Source: Zhengitettix transpicula
Taxonomy: Eukaryota > Arthropoda > Insecta > Orthoptera > Tetrigidae
Reading direction: 5' to 3'
DNA length: 64,000 nucleotides
NCBI GenBank assembly: GCA_037074705.1
Contig: CM073596.1
Span: forward strand, 16,388,501 to 16,452,500
Position numbers and translations under genes: made by a program. Shown piece by piece: positions 42,291-55,410 of the stretch. The notes under the pieces were generated by a model. It was not told the DNA's origin, did no database searches, and worked only from the letters and a program-made list of their open reading frames with translations. How positions within the stretch are numbered: position 1 is the stretch's first letter; the number at the start of each line of letters is the position of its first letter.

Positions 42291-44319
42291 GTAAGTCACG
42301 GAAAGCTCGCCCACGCACGCCCTCTCTTCCCTGCAAGCTTGCCTGCCTTCTTTGCCAAACAATCGTACGCTTATTTCTGCCAGCAGCGATCCGCGTCGTT
42401 TCGGTCTCTTGACAGTTGGTACATGAGAGTGCAACAAACCTCGTTGGTGACTCGTGGGTGACCAAGAGTAGATGTTCGCTGGGCGAAGGGTTTGCTTTGT
42501 GAGATTATGAAACTATTTTCCTTTATGAGTGATATTCAGTGCTATTCACCGAATCACTACCCTGTTGACGTGTAATCAAGGTGTGTTTAGCCAATTATTT
42601 TCTGTTTATCTCCAGACAACGTAGAGAAATCTCAGTGAGTGTACGGAAGAATTAATGACACAAAAAGAAGAGACGTGCACCATATAGTGAACAACTGCAT
42701 CAGCTCCAAGACAAATTCTAGTGGAAAAATCTGTATTGTAAATTGTGCGTTCAAATATTTGGATTTTTAATTTCCCTGTGCTAAATTATACGAGTGTACA
42801 GTTGTAGCAACTATTGAAAACTTACGATGACATAATTTTTCAACTCGGTCATCCTTCTTGATCAGTGGTTCCACAAGCCGTCAGCAGTTTTTCGGGTCAC
42901 CACCAACCTGTTGATGTCACGATTAAGTCTGTTATGCAGAGCCACGGTTAGTGTGCGTACGATTTGCCACTTCATCACTTGTCGATTCTTCAGAATCAGG
43001 ATATTGACATGTTCAATGTAGTCCTCAGTAGTGGTTGTGGCTGGACGTTCGGATCTTTCCTCGTTTTTCAGGCTTGTTTATTTTATTTTATTTTTCTTTA
43101 TTTATTTGTGGGTACTAGACAGATGTATGTCCAATTATGTAGTTACCATACACTTTTTACATAGGCATATACAATAAAATGAGCCATTGCTGCATAGTAC
43201 GCGTATTCAATACAATATATACAACTAATTAGATTTTTTACTGATTACTTATTATGTCAGAACCATATTTTATTTAGGTAATCTAATTTGATAAATACAT
43301 ATCCTTTCTTATTTATCATTGAATGGATAAGAAATGGTTTATACTGAATTTAAATGGAATAAATCTATATGACGTAAACGCCACATAGCGATCCGTAATT
43401 TAGTTGGATTAGAATGTAAATGGGGATATAATATCTCGAGTTTTATTTGAAAGCAAGTAAATTTTGCATATCCAAAAGCATGGAAGTAGCGCCATTTTGA
43501 AATTAAACATTTTTAAAAAATAGGAAGCGGAAAAGGAAGGAAAATATCCTAGTAAACGCTGCCTTTTTTTCGGTCCCGTAAAACGCTACGTATGTAGGTA
43601 GTAATACAATAAGTAACAGCCGAAAATTTTGCAAAAAGTAGAGCCAGTAAATGACAAGACACGCTTAAGAAATTTTCAAGTCGCGAATTAATTTTTTACG
43701 GCTGATACAAATTTATTATAATACGTAAATAGATAACCTGATAATGGAAACATTATTTCATCTTCTAAATTTTTTGCACTGATATTTTCGAAAAGAACGG
43801 TACCGTCGGAAACTACTATTGGGATGGGTCTTACATCTCATAATTGTTACTCAACTCAATTACTGACTTTCACTCTTCCCTTTCTTTGCTGCTTACGTTC
43901 CACTTCGTAACGCTGTTATCCTTCAAACATTAAATTTTAAATACGTCGCGTGTGCATTTGTCGGAGTAACAACTTTGTCACAGAACGTTAAATTTGAAAA
44001 AAAAAATAATCTGGTTGAGCTTTTTATTGTCTGAGTCCAATGGAAAAGATGGAAATGAGGTAAGAAAAAGTGATAGACACGGGAGACTAGGAGGGAAATG
44101 AAATTGTTGTTAATGAGAGTTCATAGAATGGAGGTGAAACCAGACCGACGCTTTAAAAATTTGATACTGGTCGCGTATTAGTGGGAAGTGAACCAAAAAT
44201 TGAATAGTGAAACCTCCTTGCACCTCATCAGACAGGTTTTTTTTGCCTTAAATTGCACAGTATCATTATTATTAGCCAAATCATGTTTGTTGGCGTTTCA
44301 CATTATTGGGTTTTCATTA
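42291..44319. other. Intron sequence, nothing called
   Basis: About 2 kb without a gene. Frame 42187-42465 on the minus strand overlaps the putative exon and has no domain. Confidence 0.35.
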
Positions 44320-44904
44320 GGCCCGTTACACATTATTATCTCGTAACCGCAGTAGTCCATTGAAGAGAATGAGAGCTTACATGTTGGACGGTAAATAATC
44401 GCGGAGATAAAATTGTCGCGGAAGACAGCTTCAGTAGTCCCTCGATGCCTCTAGCGTCAGCGATAAATTTATCGCATCGTTCAATTAGTGGCCTACGTAC
44501 CCAATACACGGTTTCTACCGCTGGAGTTATTTTCATTCTTGATTTGAAATTCGTATGGAAAGGTTGTTTTTTTGCCATCCTATAATTTGGGTCCTTTTTT
44601 AAAATAATATTTCGAATATTATTAATTTGTATATCATAGATAATGAAATACTTATTTCATTAATTAAAGAAAGACCTGTGTTATGGGATAAAACCCATAA
44701 CATATTTCGTGTCATTGGATGAACCAAAATCAGTTGATTTTTTCTTCTCATTTTAATGCGATGACGAAATAACTACACTGTTCATAGCACTCTCAATTGA
44801 GAATCGTAGGAAGGAAAATTTACGTCCGAGATAATAATCGCTGATGTGTCTCCCAATTTCTTATTTTACCTCCGCAATAAAAATCGCCGTGTGTGTAACG
44901 GACC
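44320..44904. mobile_element. Harbinger-type miniature element, 585 bp, TSD TTA
   Basis: The element starts GGCCCGTTACACA and ends TGTGTGTAACGGACC, an inverted pair, and is flanked on both sides by TTA (44317-44319 and 44905-44907), the 3-bp target duplication expected of PIF/Harbinger. Its reverse complement aligns with 37311-38002, but it lacks about 100 bases that include most of the transposase scrap. A trace remains on the minus strand (LVHPMTRNM). It has no coding capacity and would have depended on transposase from another copy. Confidence 0.8.
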
Positions 44905-45831
44905 TTACTGCAATACAACGATTTTATCTGATACGAATGCAAAAATAAATTTTGAGTATCGAATATTTCCATATAATAATTTTTATTCTTTTACAACGGT
45001 TCCAACTGGTTGCTTAAAGCCCGCCATATTATATAATTTCCTTCGAATTAGTATCGCGGTGAGAAACGCGTAAATTAGAGCGGATTAAGGCGTTGGATAT
45101 ATTTTTCAACATCTGACACTTGTTCTTGTATAAAAAAACAGGTTTTATCCAAAATACCTCTGTTTTTGGACGTGATTTATGATGTAAGTTCGTTAGCAGG
45201 TTTTGCATGTACAGAATCTGAGTGTTCACGATAGGAAAACAATCAATTGGGAACCAGCTTCCAAAATCTGGAAATTTAGAGCCGCAATTTTGCACGGAAT
45301 ATAATTAAAGTTGAGGTGCCCTCGGCTCGACGACATCTTTCTCAAAAAAGTGTAAATCATAGCATATATGCCGAGAAGATAAAAACCACGAGCTTCACAA
45401 GGGGACCAACTTCTCTTTTTCTCAATTCATGGTGTCCGCTGGTTGACCTCTGAAGAGTTGCGCAACAGCTGGCACACTTGCATGCAAAGCTTTAACAGTT
45501 TGCGAAGTCCAACTTTTCGAGCTTTTGACAACCTCGTCCATTTTCGACGAAAACAATTTTCAGTTCTACTTCTAATGAATTCACTAGAACAAATTTTTCA
45601 TTTGGATTCTTAATCTCAGGCTCGCATAATATTAGGACGAATCCAGAATAACGCGGACTCTTTTCGAGGCTGTGAACTGGAATCAAATTTAGTACCATAA
45701 CCTTTCGGCATATAATTTTCATTTGTCAAACTATAAAATAGGAACAAAATATTGAAACGTGACGGTATGCTACCATTTATAATAATAATAATTATATTAT
45801 TAAAATTGCAGATTCTAATTTATATGAAGGA

Positions 45832-45838
<7 letters not shown>
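44905..45838. other. Intron sequence, nothing called
   Basis: No gene or known repeat in this stretch. Confidence 0.35.

Positions 45839-45881
<43 letters not shown>
45839..45881. repeat. (TA)n microsatellite
   Basis: An uninterrupted TA run of about 42 bases. Confidence 0.95.
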
Positions 45882-45884
<3 letters not shown>

Positions 45885-47926
45885 CTTTTTTCTTTAACTG
45901 AATAAATATTCTTTTATTCTAAGTCTGATGAAAAGATAACAGTGAACCCATTGGGTTTCATGCATCTGTCTCTTGAATATGAAATGTATTGTTAAAGCTA
46001 GAAAACGCTTTAGAGATTGCTTCAGCTTCCGTCTTTGTGACAAAATGGTTCATTATTAAGGTTTCTTCCATGACAATTGAAAAATAAGTCAAAACGATGT
46101 TCAGAAAGTCTCTGGTAACGAAAGTGATATCAGAATCTGATGATAAAATTTATTATCGATATCTAGTAAAATATCTAGTACTGAAGAGAAAACCTTAATA
46201 AACAACATGAGCTATAAAGCCCCCCCCCTGCTATTTTTCTCTTCGAATTGTTAATTGGGAAGTAAAATTATCGGAAATTGATTGTGTGAATTATTCATGT
46301 ACTCTTTAAACGAAAATATGGTAAAATGTAATTAAAATATAATAAAGCACAAAATAAATATATTGACAACAATAAATAATCTATCGAGACTCTTTCAAAT
46401 ACTCGAAAAGTTCACAAAGGAAGTATTCAAACTTGAGAGTTATCTTCGCTACTTTGTTTTCATCTTGTTGTAACTGTCAGTGTAATACAAGTAACCGTTG
46501 TTACAGCTATGCAAAGTGCCATTCGAGTAATTGTGTGGAACAAGTTCCCAATGGAACATACGAGGTGGATAAGTTATAGCGTTATAATTTCAAACTCAGA
46601 GAATCAAATCGCGATTTATACGCAAATTGGAACGATATGAAATACCTGTCACTTCTTTATATAGTTGTCATCAATCCCAATATTCGATTTTTTTCTCGTA
46701 GCTACACAGACTTTTCTAATTCTACCCTCGAAAATGGTTTCAACATTCAATTTGTCCAAAAGAATGCCTCTGTTTCTCTTTTTTATCTCATAGACAAAGG
46801 AAACCGTATAATTTTCCCTTATTTTCTCTTTCCAGCCCTTTCGTCCACTGTTATAATTCAGAATTCTCCGCTGAGTAAGTTGTAATTACTGGTTCATCCA
46901 CAACTTTCCTCTACATCCTATATTTTAATACCATGGTATTACGAGTAGGTCCAAATTCTTTCCTTTCCAGTTATATGAGTGTCTTGACCTGCAGATCCCG
47001 TCAAACGTTTGGTTGATACATCCATATTCATATTGATTGCCTAATATGGAGTCATGATGTGAAATTTGTATATGTATATATCTTGTGTGTGTTACAGCTT
47101 ATCTATTAAATACTTAATTGTGTTGAATGGCACTGTTAATGTGTACCTTGAACGTCCAGTTTCGGGTTAAAATGAGGCATTGGTGGGTGACACGGCCAGG
47201 AATTGATATGGATGTAAGTGAATCACAGAGGAACTATTTAAGCTAGCAGGGTCCTTTGTTCGCGTGCCTGTGCATTTGGTGTGCAGAGGCTGGTGATGGT
47301 CGTAGGAACCGGTTGGCGAGGCTGGCCTCATTCCAGACAGCACCTGCCAGGCTCTCATTCAACTGCAACCTCAAACCATCGCCGTGCTCTGCGAAATGTT
47401 TTTTTTACGCGTTTATAACGGTTAGAGTCATCTTCATATAAATATTCAAATTTATCATTATACTTTCTGAATACTATAATTTACGTCAGATGTAGCCCTG
47501 TCATAGAGGAATAAATGCATTGGAAATCAGCACTACCTGTAAAAACTACGTGAACTACGAGCATGTAAAAATAATTTATTTGCAGATTGAAGTATTCGAA
47601 GATTACTTAATTAATCCTACAGTATACTTCGCGAAATTTACAGGCGGTTAATAACTCATAAAATAAGGTTTGAATTGGTCGAAATAACGTCAACAATACA
47701 AATTCAATTTGCAAATAATATCATTTAATAACTTAATCCAGTCAGTATAACACTAGTAGTTTGTAGATGTCTAGAAGGAGTTGTTCAAAAATTTATACAA
47801 AATTATTCTTCGTTTTACCGTATTTAAAAGCATTAGCTGAAAAGTTCAAGTTTAACAATATAACTAGGCTTACTACTGTACTATTATGCAGCAATTGATT
47901 TTTGTTAATCGTTTCTGATTCCTCAG
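45882..47926. other. End of the first large intron
   Basis: A GC-richer patch at 47160-47400 has a TATTTAAG near 47236 and a donor-like GATGTAAGTG near 47211, but no coherent exon can be drawn. The intron closes with CTGATTCCTCAG at 47915-47926. Confidence 0.4.
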
Positions 47927-48112
47927 GCGGTGGGCTCTCGAGTGAGAAGCTTGGCCGGAAGCAACGTCCAGCAACGACAGCACAAGCAATTGGAGGTTTT
48001 CCAGTCCCAGGGACCTGGGGGCAGTCTACAAGTGGTGCGCTCAAGTCTCACTACTTCCAGCTCAAGTTCTGGAACCGTCTGGAGACCTTCGACGGATTTT
48101 GAGAACCTCCAG
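47927..48112 (+). CDS. Large gene, coding exon 2 (residues 49-110)
   Basis: Between acceptor GATTCCTCAG|GCGGTG and donor CTCCAG|GTACGT the phase-0 frame is open for 62 codons: a Gln-rich start (SNVQQRQHKQLEV) and a Ser-rich middle (SSLTTSSSSSG). Reading on past the donor meets a TAA after four codons, so the 73-base intron that follows must be removed. Alternative frames across this stretch lack this agreement with both splice sites. Confidence 0.75.
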
Positions 48113-48185
48113 GTACGTTCCCGTTAAAAAAACACGAGAGCCTTCAGAACGATCAGAATATCAGACGACGGTTCTCCTTTTGCAG

Positions 48186-50298
48186 CTGCCGCTGAACCCA
48201 CTCGACTCGAGTCCACAGAAGACGCGCGCTAGCGTCGGTCGGAGCGGCTCCATTGGTGCCAGGCGTCCGCCGACACGACCGCGTCACCTGGTGGAGAAAT
48301 TAGACCGCGAGGAATTAGAGATAGAGGTCCCAACACCTACCATTACCCCCGACGAAGGTTCCGAGGCGCGGCAGAAGAGCTCTTCAACTGAAGATCTGGA
48401 AAAGGCTGACGACGACGAAGACGACATCTGGAGACGATCGGCGAAGATACGGCGCTCGCTGCAGTTCTCCAGCAAGGCCCCAGCTCTCAGGACTGACTCT
48501 GCTCTTAAGGGCCTCGAGGCTCTGGAGAATGTTTTCAGGCGCGGAGCCAATATCGCGGATTCCGTCAATAAAACTCTCGCAGAGGGCAACGACGCTTCCG
48601 GAGCACTAGATGCCGACAGTCTAGCAAACCATTTGCTCAGTGCGCAGGGAGACGCTTCCAAGAAAACCTCCAAGCGTCACTCCTTTGTGACGGTGGAGTC
48701 TCTCAAAGAAGTCCGTGGCCGTCTGCGTCCGCTCAACGGTTTTGGGAAGAACCCGGATGAGAATGACGATGACGGAATCGTGACGGAAGACGTTGAGCTA
48801 CCCGTTTCTCGCGTCAAGTCGTACGTGTATGGTATGGAGGCCCTGACTAAGAAACCCATTCCCGCCACGGGTAGCCTAGAGTCCAGAAGCTCCAACGGCC
48901 GCTCCGAGGAGTGGTACAACCGACGGAAGTCGTATGGCTTTGAGCAGATGCAAGGGCAAGAAGTGTCATTCAGGGCCAAGGGCAGGGTAGAGTCTTCCAC
49001 TGACAGCGGCATCTGTAGATCCACCGAGACTGTAACCGCCGCTGCACCAGCCAGAAAGACCGTGGTCACTCTAGGCAGCGACGTCTCTACAAACGGCTAT
49101 CACCACGATGTCACCTCAGACCCGCGGCGCTCCACTGAACCGGTTACCATAACCATACCCATCACAAGTGATGACAAACCCAAAAATGTTGTCGAAGAAA
49201 AATGTTTATTCTACCGGCAGATCTCGGAAGGGACCAGCGTCAGCGTGGAAAACTCCGTCAACGGAGAGAAACGTGCTCCGATCAAGGACAACGGCTTTAA
49301 ACAAATTCTCAACTCTTCTGATAAACGAGGTACCTGGAATATGGGAGATTCATGGAAGGAGCCGGAACCTGGCCTAAAGAGACATTCGATTGCTGTTGAC
49401 GATACGAGATTCGTGAAGGAGGAATCGCCCAGTCTGTCTGCAGTGGAGCTGGCCAGGAAATTTGACAGTCTGCACATGGGCAGGAAGGACACCGTCACCA
49501 CAGGCATAAATATCGCTTTCGTGCAAAGCGAGGAGAAGCGCCATAAAAAGGTGGAATTTTGCAAAACAGAGGTGCACTTCGTGGCAGATTCGGGACGTGT
49601 CAACATTGTCGAGACTGACGAGAAACCGCCACCCACGACCATGTTCCGACGGCGTCGACGGGCGACGGGAGTAGTTGGTATGACAGCTTCTTCCGCAGAA
49701 TCAGGCGTCGGGAATCTTCCAGAAACGCGCTTCGGTGACTCACCATACGAAAAGCAGCTGTTAGGCGGTGCTGACGATGTGGAGAAGGACAAAGACGAGA
49801 GCGTTTTAGCACAGGTAGGCGCTGCCCTGGAGCCGAAGAGCATCCTCAAAAATTACCACAAGCCACGACCCTTCCACCTAGGGGAAGATGCGTGGGGCGT
49901 GAAGTTGCGGCCTGTAAACAGTTCCAGCGTCACATCGAACGGTGACGGCGTTGTGTGGAAGTCCAGCGTCTCTGTGCGGTCTACGACCTTCGATACTCCG
50001 CAAGAACCTGGGACGACTGAACTTCAAAAGCTGTTGCGTTCGTTGCGGCCAGCGAACAAGAAAAGCGATGGAAGCGACTCTACCGAAGAGGGGGCCGGCG
50101 TACAAGTTAAGGTGGGCGGCATTTCTTCGACAGACGTCAGACGCCCGTGGTCTGTTGCCGACCGAGTGCGTCAGGTAGAGGAAATGAAGGGTTTCTCTAC
50201 CAAGGTAAACTTCGGCGCCGGTGAGGCGACTGTCGTTGCGACGGAGGAACCGGCATCACCAAAGTCCTTCTGGCTCGCCAAGGAGACGCCGGTCACCG
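48186..50298 (+). CDS. Large gene, coding exon 3 (residues 111-814), main exon
   Basis: A 2,113-base exon between acceptor CTCCTTTTGCAG|CTGCCG and donor CACCG|GTAAGA, open throughout in phase 0 and leaving phase 1. It encodes acidic and Ser-rich sequence ([20 protein letters not shown]), several conserved-looking islands ([33 protein letters not shown]) and then [13 protein letters not shown] around residue 565, a run [20 protein letters not shown] around 662, and [10 protein letters not shown] around 783. KVEF and KVNF fit the RVxF pattern and SILK the second docking pattern of protein phosphatase 1 partners. In known partners SILK usually lies before RVxF; here it follows KVEF but precedes KVNF. 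Function is inference. Confidence 0.88.
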
Positions 50299-51115
50299 GT
50301 AAGAATGACCCACGTCCCGATGCATGAGGACTACTCACTATTCTATCTTTAAAATCTATCTGTTTGTAAAGTCCTGATTGAGGAACTTACTTGATGAGGA
50401 TTAACGAGTAAACCCAATATAGTTATACACATGTTATCTTGAAAACATGTGGATATTTAATCTTTACTAGTACTAGTATAATGGGATGTTAAACCTATTA
50501 TAAGTGGATGTTAGATCTTGAGAAAAGGTTTGGCAAGACAAGGCTACTTTCGGGTAGAAGACAGCTGAAAATTTATTGTGGAGTCTATTATAACGTCCTG
50601 ATTGCAAATATTCTAATTATCTATTTAATACTTAGCGGCTTTTGAGGACGGAATTGGATGAAGGGGCTGGTCGAAATCTCAATCAGAATGTTTACAAACA
50701 GATGGCGTATACTGACAAACTATTAAATTTCTCATATTAGTCATCACCTTTCCGCTTTCCGAAGTTGTGTTACGTCAACACTGCTTCATAATGAATGAAA
50801 CTCACCGTACTTACACTTAACGTAGACGTAACTATTTGTATTTTTGAGGTAGAGAGTAGTGTATGGACTCGGAATGCCACCTTCTCGAACTGTCTCGCTT
50901 ACTTTTTAAGCTTTTTCTGTAGATATTGTGCCCTTCACCTTCAGAAACCGACGAAACATGGAAGAGACGTGTGTGCATGAAGCGTCACTTTTCAATAACA
51001 CAACCATATAACTGTCATTGGAAATAACAACTGTACAGTCGTGAACCTCCGACAGTCAAAAAATTAAGAGCGCTCATCGAGCTGGTCCGATTTTTATCGG
51101 AGTGATCCGTTGCAG
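50299..51115 (+). other. Intron 3
   Basis: Begins GTAAGA and ends CCGTTGCAG. No gene or named repeat inside. Confidence 0.6.
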
Positions 51116-51466
51116 ATGAAAAGAAAATGTCGAACGGGAAGGAGGGTCTCGTGGTGAGAATAGGCGAACGCGAGCGTAATGAGAAGGAAGATATCGCGAA
51201 GAAAACCACGACCATCACGATAGACCTGAAGGCAGAGAGAGGTGGACGCTCGCTGCAGGCACCGGGGCTGATCATGAGGGTCGCCGCCCCCAGCCAGCTG
51301 GCGGCCCTCAAGCAGCTGTACTCCGCCTCCGACGACAGCGCCGACGAGGAGGTGCGCTCCTACATGGGCGGTGATGACTCCGATGCCGACCACGACCGCG
51401 CCAGTGAGGTGTCTGGCAGTTGGAGCCGAGTGAGGGCGCTGCGCAACGTTGCCGCCTACAGGACAG
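51116..51466 (+). CDS. Large gene, coding exon 4 (residues 815-931)
   Basis: Acceptor GATCCGTTGCAG|ATGAAA and donor GGACAG|GTAGCC bound 351 bases, in phase 1 and out phase 1. The first codon completes Asp, then EKKMSNGKEGLVVRIGERER. The middle (LIMRVAAPSQLAALKQLYSA) could form a helix and is followed by the acidic SDDSADEEVRSYMGGDDSDAD. The donor GTAGCC is weak. An alternative is that the reading frame simply runs on to the stop at 51522, which would give a shorter isoform. Confidence 0.8.
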
Positions 51467-52731
51467 GTAGCCCAGCCGGTCCATACACGCCTCCCTACCT
51501 CTCACTCTTCTCTATCTCATAACTGAGATACCACCTGGTTTTTGTTACTATATACCACGTGTGCTATGATGAGAAATGCTTCCTTGCACAGAAGCGCACG
51601 AGTATACATCATTCTTGGAGATAGTATCTTTAGGCCACAGACAAATTTGGAAGCTATCGGTAGAAACCAATGAAGCGGAAAGAAGGAACATAAAATTACT
51701 TAGTCTATTCCAAAACCGAATTAACCTTTCACTGAAGCTGCACCTAAAGAGCATACTTATGTGGGCTAGTGAAAGGATTAACTTGAATTTTCCTCCCTCT
51801 TTTCACTAGTTAACGTTGATAAAGTTAAACTGAGTTAATATATTTCCACCAATTAATCTCTGTTCTTTACATAAGTTTTATTCAGGCTGATAATCGTTAT
51901 TATAAATTGTGGTTTTGTTATGGTAGCAATCTCACCTCCAATTTTTTTCCTCGATTTACATTTTTTGAGACAAAGAAGGCCCATGCGGAATTCGCTTTTA
52001 ATTTTTCTCTTGCAAAACTGAGACAGGTCTCATGACTAGAAACTATTCTACTTCGTTCTTCTGATTGCTCGAATATTTTAGGCAAAACTGAAAAATATAA
52101 GTATAGGTATTGTCAATTCCACTTCTAGTGGCGACGAGTACACGTTCACAGATTTTAACTTAAACGTTTCGCTTCGGTTCTGATGAATATGAAATCGTTT
52201 CGGGCAACATTAAGCATCTTATATCGAAGATTTTGTGTCTTTCGACAATAGTAAGTTGGTGTTTGTTCACAGTTATGTAAATTGATGTTTTTGTTATAGA
52301 CTTGTGCTTTGTGTTATAATATAATCTCGCTGGATCAGAATAAAAAAATATGGAAAAAACCCCCGTAGGCCTATATTAAAATTATGACGATGAATATATT
52401 CTAAACTCCGATCCTAACCAAAGAATCGTCAATATACACTTCATAGACTCGATACTGTTGGAGAAATTCTGTTCGGGTCAGTTTTCATACTTACAATTTA
52501 TTTACTCAGTAAAGGTGTTTTACTTTTAAATTCACGTCGTGTATTCAATAATCTTTCCGTACTATATAATTTTTTTAAAATTATTCAATCTCATATAAAA
52601 CCAACAGAATATAATGCGTGTGATCATTATGTAACGAATGTATTACATGTAAAATTAAGACGTAAGTTTGTTAAACTATTGGGTTTCTCAGAAATACTTT
52701 GAGATTTTTTCTGATTGTTTTGTCTAATTAG
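51467..52731 (+). other. Intron 4
   Basis: Begins GTAGCC and ends TTTTGTCTAATTAG. AT-rich, no feature inside. Confidence 0.6.
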
Positions 52732-54172
52732 GTACAATGACGACTTCTCAGAAAACTGAAGACTCTCACGTATCTGTGGCTACGACCTCCATACCTTCCT
52801 TCGACCAGACGAAGCTGATCAACACTCGTTCGGCGAGACCCAAGATAACGTCCATCTCACTTCGCTATGAAGGGGAACCGGACTCACCTAAAGTCAGAAA
52901 CACGGACCAGCGGCGCTACACGGCTCCGAGTTCGTCAGATTTATTTCAATCCTTCGCTTCAAAGAGCACAAATCTCGGAGCCAAAGCAAACACTTCACCA
53001 TTACACAGAGAATACGAGAACTGTGCATTGGTGAACAACGGCGTCGAACTCGAGACACAGAAACGTAATTCTCCAGTTAAGTACTCGCACATCAAGGAAA
53101 ACGGAGTCTCGTCCTATGACGACCACTTCTCGTTGTCGGAGAGAGAAGCTGTTGATGTGGCAACCAAGAAACCATCGACCGAAGTTTTCTTTCAGTCTAG
53201 CAAGCAAACGAAGGTCAAGGAAGAGCCGAGTTACGTGAATGTAGATCTGGGTGGTGAAGCACAAATGAAGTTGTCACAGATTAGCTCCAGATTCTCGCGA
53301 GAAACCACGAGCAGTAAAAAAAATAGCTCTCCGCCTAAGTCCCCGACCAGGGATGCTTACAAAATGCACACAGGCACCTTTATCAAAGAGGACGCCGTCA
53401 ACAAATATAACTGGAAGCTTGGATCTGAAAGGAAAGAAAATGAAATTCACGTCTCCTCGGTCCCGAATGAAGGTGTTCCAACGAGACAGGCCATGAGCAA
53501 CGAGTTAGGTTCTAGCAAAGGGGCACACAAATCGTGGAAGGAAGTACAGTGTATGAAGAACTCGACTGTGGCAGTCGAAAATAAACGTGGTAACGCTGTG
53601 AACAGTCGCAGTAAAAGGGTGGAGAACAAGGAATGTATGACCGGGCCTGTGTACGAAAATACAGAAATGATCTCCCAAGAGATTAAAAAATCTGTGAGGC
53701 AGAGGAACAAGGTGGAAACCCAAGAACATGATTCTTCGATTATGGAAGAACTGACGAGGGCCGCGGATGAGATATTGAGGGCTGTGAACGGTTACACGGA
53801 CGACGAATCCAACAGAGCGAGCAGCGAGGACGACGATCGCGATGGTGACAGGAGAAACAAGCGCAGCAAGGTGACGCCCAACAGGAAACTGGGAACAATC
53901 GCGGAAGCCCCATGTAACAGGGCACCGAGGAGGGAGACAGTGGCCAGCAGCGCTAAGAGGAGGCAGCCGACATCGTCCACGTCATCTGTTGAGAGCGTGA
54001 GGGCCGTCAGCAGCCGCACGGCTCGCCTGCTGCAGCGAGCTAGTAGTCGAGAGAAGCTGTTGCAACGACGGGCGAGTTCGTCGGAGGATGCAGACGCTGA
54101 CCCCAGAAAGACTCGTGTTTCTTCTCGGCCGCAGCACAGGAAACCCACGGAGGCTACCAGACTGAAGGAGCG
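52732..54172 (+). CDS. Large gene, coding exon 5 (residues 932-1411)
   Basis: Acceptor TGTCTAATTAG|GTACAATG and donor GAGCG|GTAAGTCA bound 1,441 bases, entering in phase 1 and leaving in phase 2. The sequence is polar (SIPSFDQTKLINTRSARPKI, YEGEPDSPK), then has a short likely helix (EELTRAADEILRAVNGYTD), an acidic patch (ASSEDDDRDGD), a basic cluster (RRNKRSK) that could serve as a nuclear signal, and an Arg/Ser-rich end (SREKLLQRRASSSEDADA) with RRAS-type kinase sites. An in-frame ATG near the start (52737) means it could also head its own transcript. Confidence 0.85.
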
Positions 54173-55206
54173 GTAAGTCACGTGGGTTAGTTGAATTTAG
54201 TCACAACAATAGCCCTACTATTATTCATTATGAAATATTACAATTTTTTCTTCTACTTGAAGTTCATATTTTTACATATTGCTCGGAATCACCTTTGTGA
54301 CCGAGTTGTTGAAAAGGTGTGATTTTAGCCGTAGTCATATGACACATAAATTGTCTGAAGTAGCTAATCTAAGGACAATCAACTACAATTGTTGTTTGAA
54401 AATATTAGATATATATCTGTTTGCATAAATACATGTCTAAAAAGGCACCAAATCCAAAGGTAACAAGTCATACAAAGACCTATGATTGAATATTTCAAAA
54501 CATTTAATTCTTAACTTATTGTTACCGTTTCTTTCTCATTCATAAAATTGAATGCTCTATATACAAAAGTTTCTCCCGCTATCGGAAGGGCGTGGGACAA
54601 GTACCCAATGCCCGACCTACCTGATGCAGGTTTTTCTAAGGTTTGTCCTGCATTTCTTTTAGGCGAATGCCGGGTAGGATCTTTAAACCATAGCCCGGGG
54701 GCCCTAGTTACCCTTGGGTACCTTCCTCCACCCTTCCGCATTCCCCCTTTCAAATCTCTTTCCTATGCTATAAGAGGGGAGTTGCCACTATGTGGATTAC
54801 CCTATACATAGCCTGTCTACACCCCCCCAAAAGAATAATCACTTTTTTTAAACCCCAATTTTTGAGTTTGAAAGATTTCTCTTTTAAATTCTTTTTTTTT
54901 TCAACATTGCTGTCGACGCTTGAAAAATATTTAATTTTTTATCATCCAAATCAATTTTAATATTCAGTGGTTTGACATTTCCACATCTTGGTCTATTGTA
55001 AATGTAGTATTTATTTTTTTTTACCTACAATTGTACATAAATCTTAATAATAATTTCCACTATCAAGCAGAAAATGTAGTATATGAATATAGTATCTGAT
55101 TTTATATTCAATTACGTTGTGAATTTTTGCTTCTTTCATCAGTTTCTAAACATGTAGCGCAGTAAAAGGTATTAGTAATAAAGTACATCCCTTTCAAATT
55201 TTTCAG
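54173..55206 (+). other. Intron 5, with a family R copy
   Basis: Begins GTAAGTCA and ends CAAATTTTTCAG. Holds the R copy at 54571-54829; otherwise AT-rich. Confidence 0.6.
54571..54829 (-). repeat. Family R repeat copy
   Basis: Read on the minus strand it has CTTGTCCCACGCCCTTCCGA, TTGGGTACTTG, TGCATCAGGTAGGTCGGGCA, CTACCCGGCATTCGCC and CAACTCCCC...ATAGCATAGGAA. On the plus strand it ends ATACATAGCCTGTCTACACC like the 24-kb copy, followed by a C run in place of (CTT)n. Confidence 0.85.
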
Positions 55207-55337
55207 GATAGTGAATAAGAGAGTGGTTCCGCAACATCGGAACCAACATGAGAGAAGTGGTCGGGCAACGGCTGTGAAGAAGGACTCTCAAGACTTGAAG
55301 GTTATCTCCACAAGGAGGACTGTAGATAAGGTTCCTG
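55207..55337 (+). CDS. Large gene, coding exon 6 (residues 1412-1455)
   Basis: Acceptor TTTTTCAG|GATAGTG and donor GTTCCTG|GTGAGT bound 131 bases. In phase 2 it finishes an Arg codon, then reads IVNKRVVPQHRNQHERSGRA and KKDSQDLKVISTRRTVDKVP, strongly basic. It leaves in phase 1. Both the other two frames have early stops, so the phase match with exon 5 is informative. Confidence 0.8.
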
Positions 55338-55410
55338 GTGAGTATAAAACAATTTTTTCTATTTGAAGGTGTCTCATACATCGCTGATTGCTCTGTGTGT
55401 GTGTGCGCAG

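Noticed and set aside
47256..47441. 61-codon frame near the end of the large intron
   Set aside because: No acceptor, donor or phase that joins it to the neighbouring exons.
48284..49069. Minus-strand frames of 129 and 130 codons
   Set aside because: Both lie opposite exon 3 and mirror its Ser and acidic codons.
49211..49849. 212-codon minus-strand open frame inside exon 3
   Set aside because: It is a shadow of the plus-strand coding exon; no domain and no splice context of its own.
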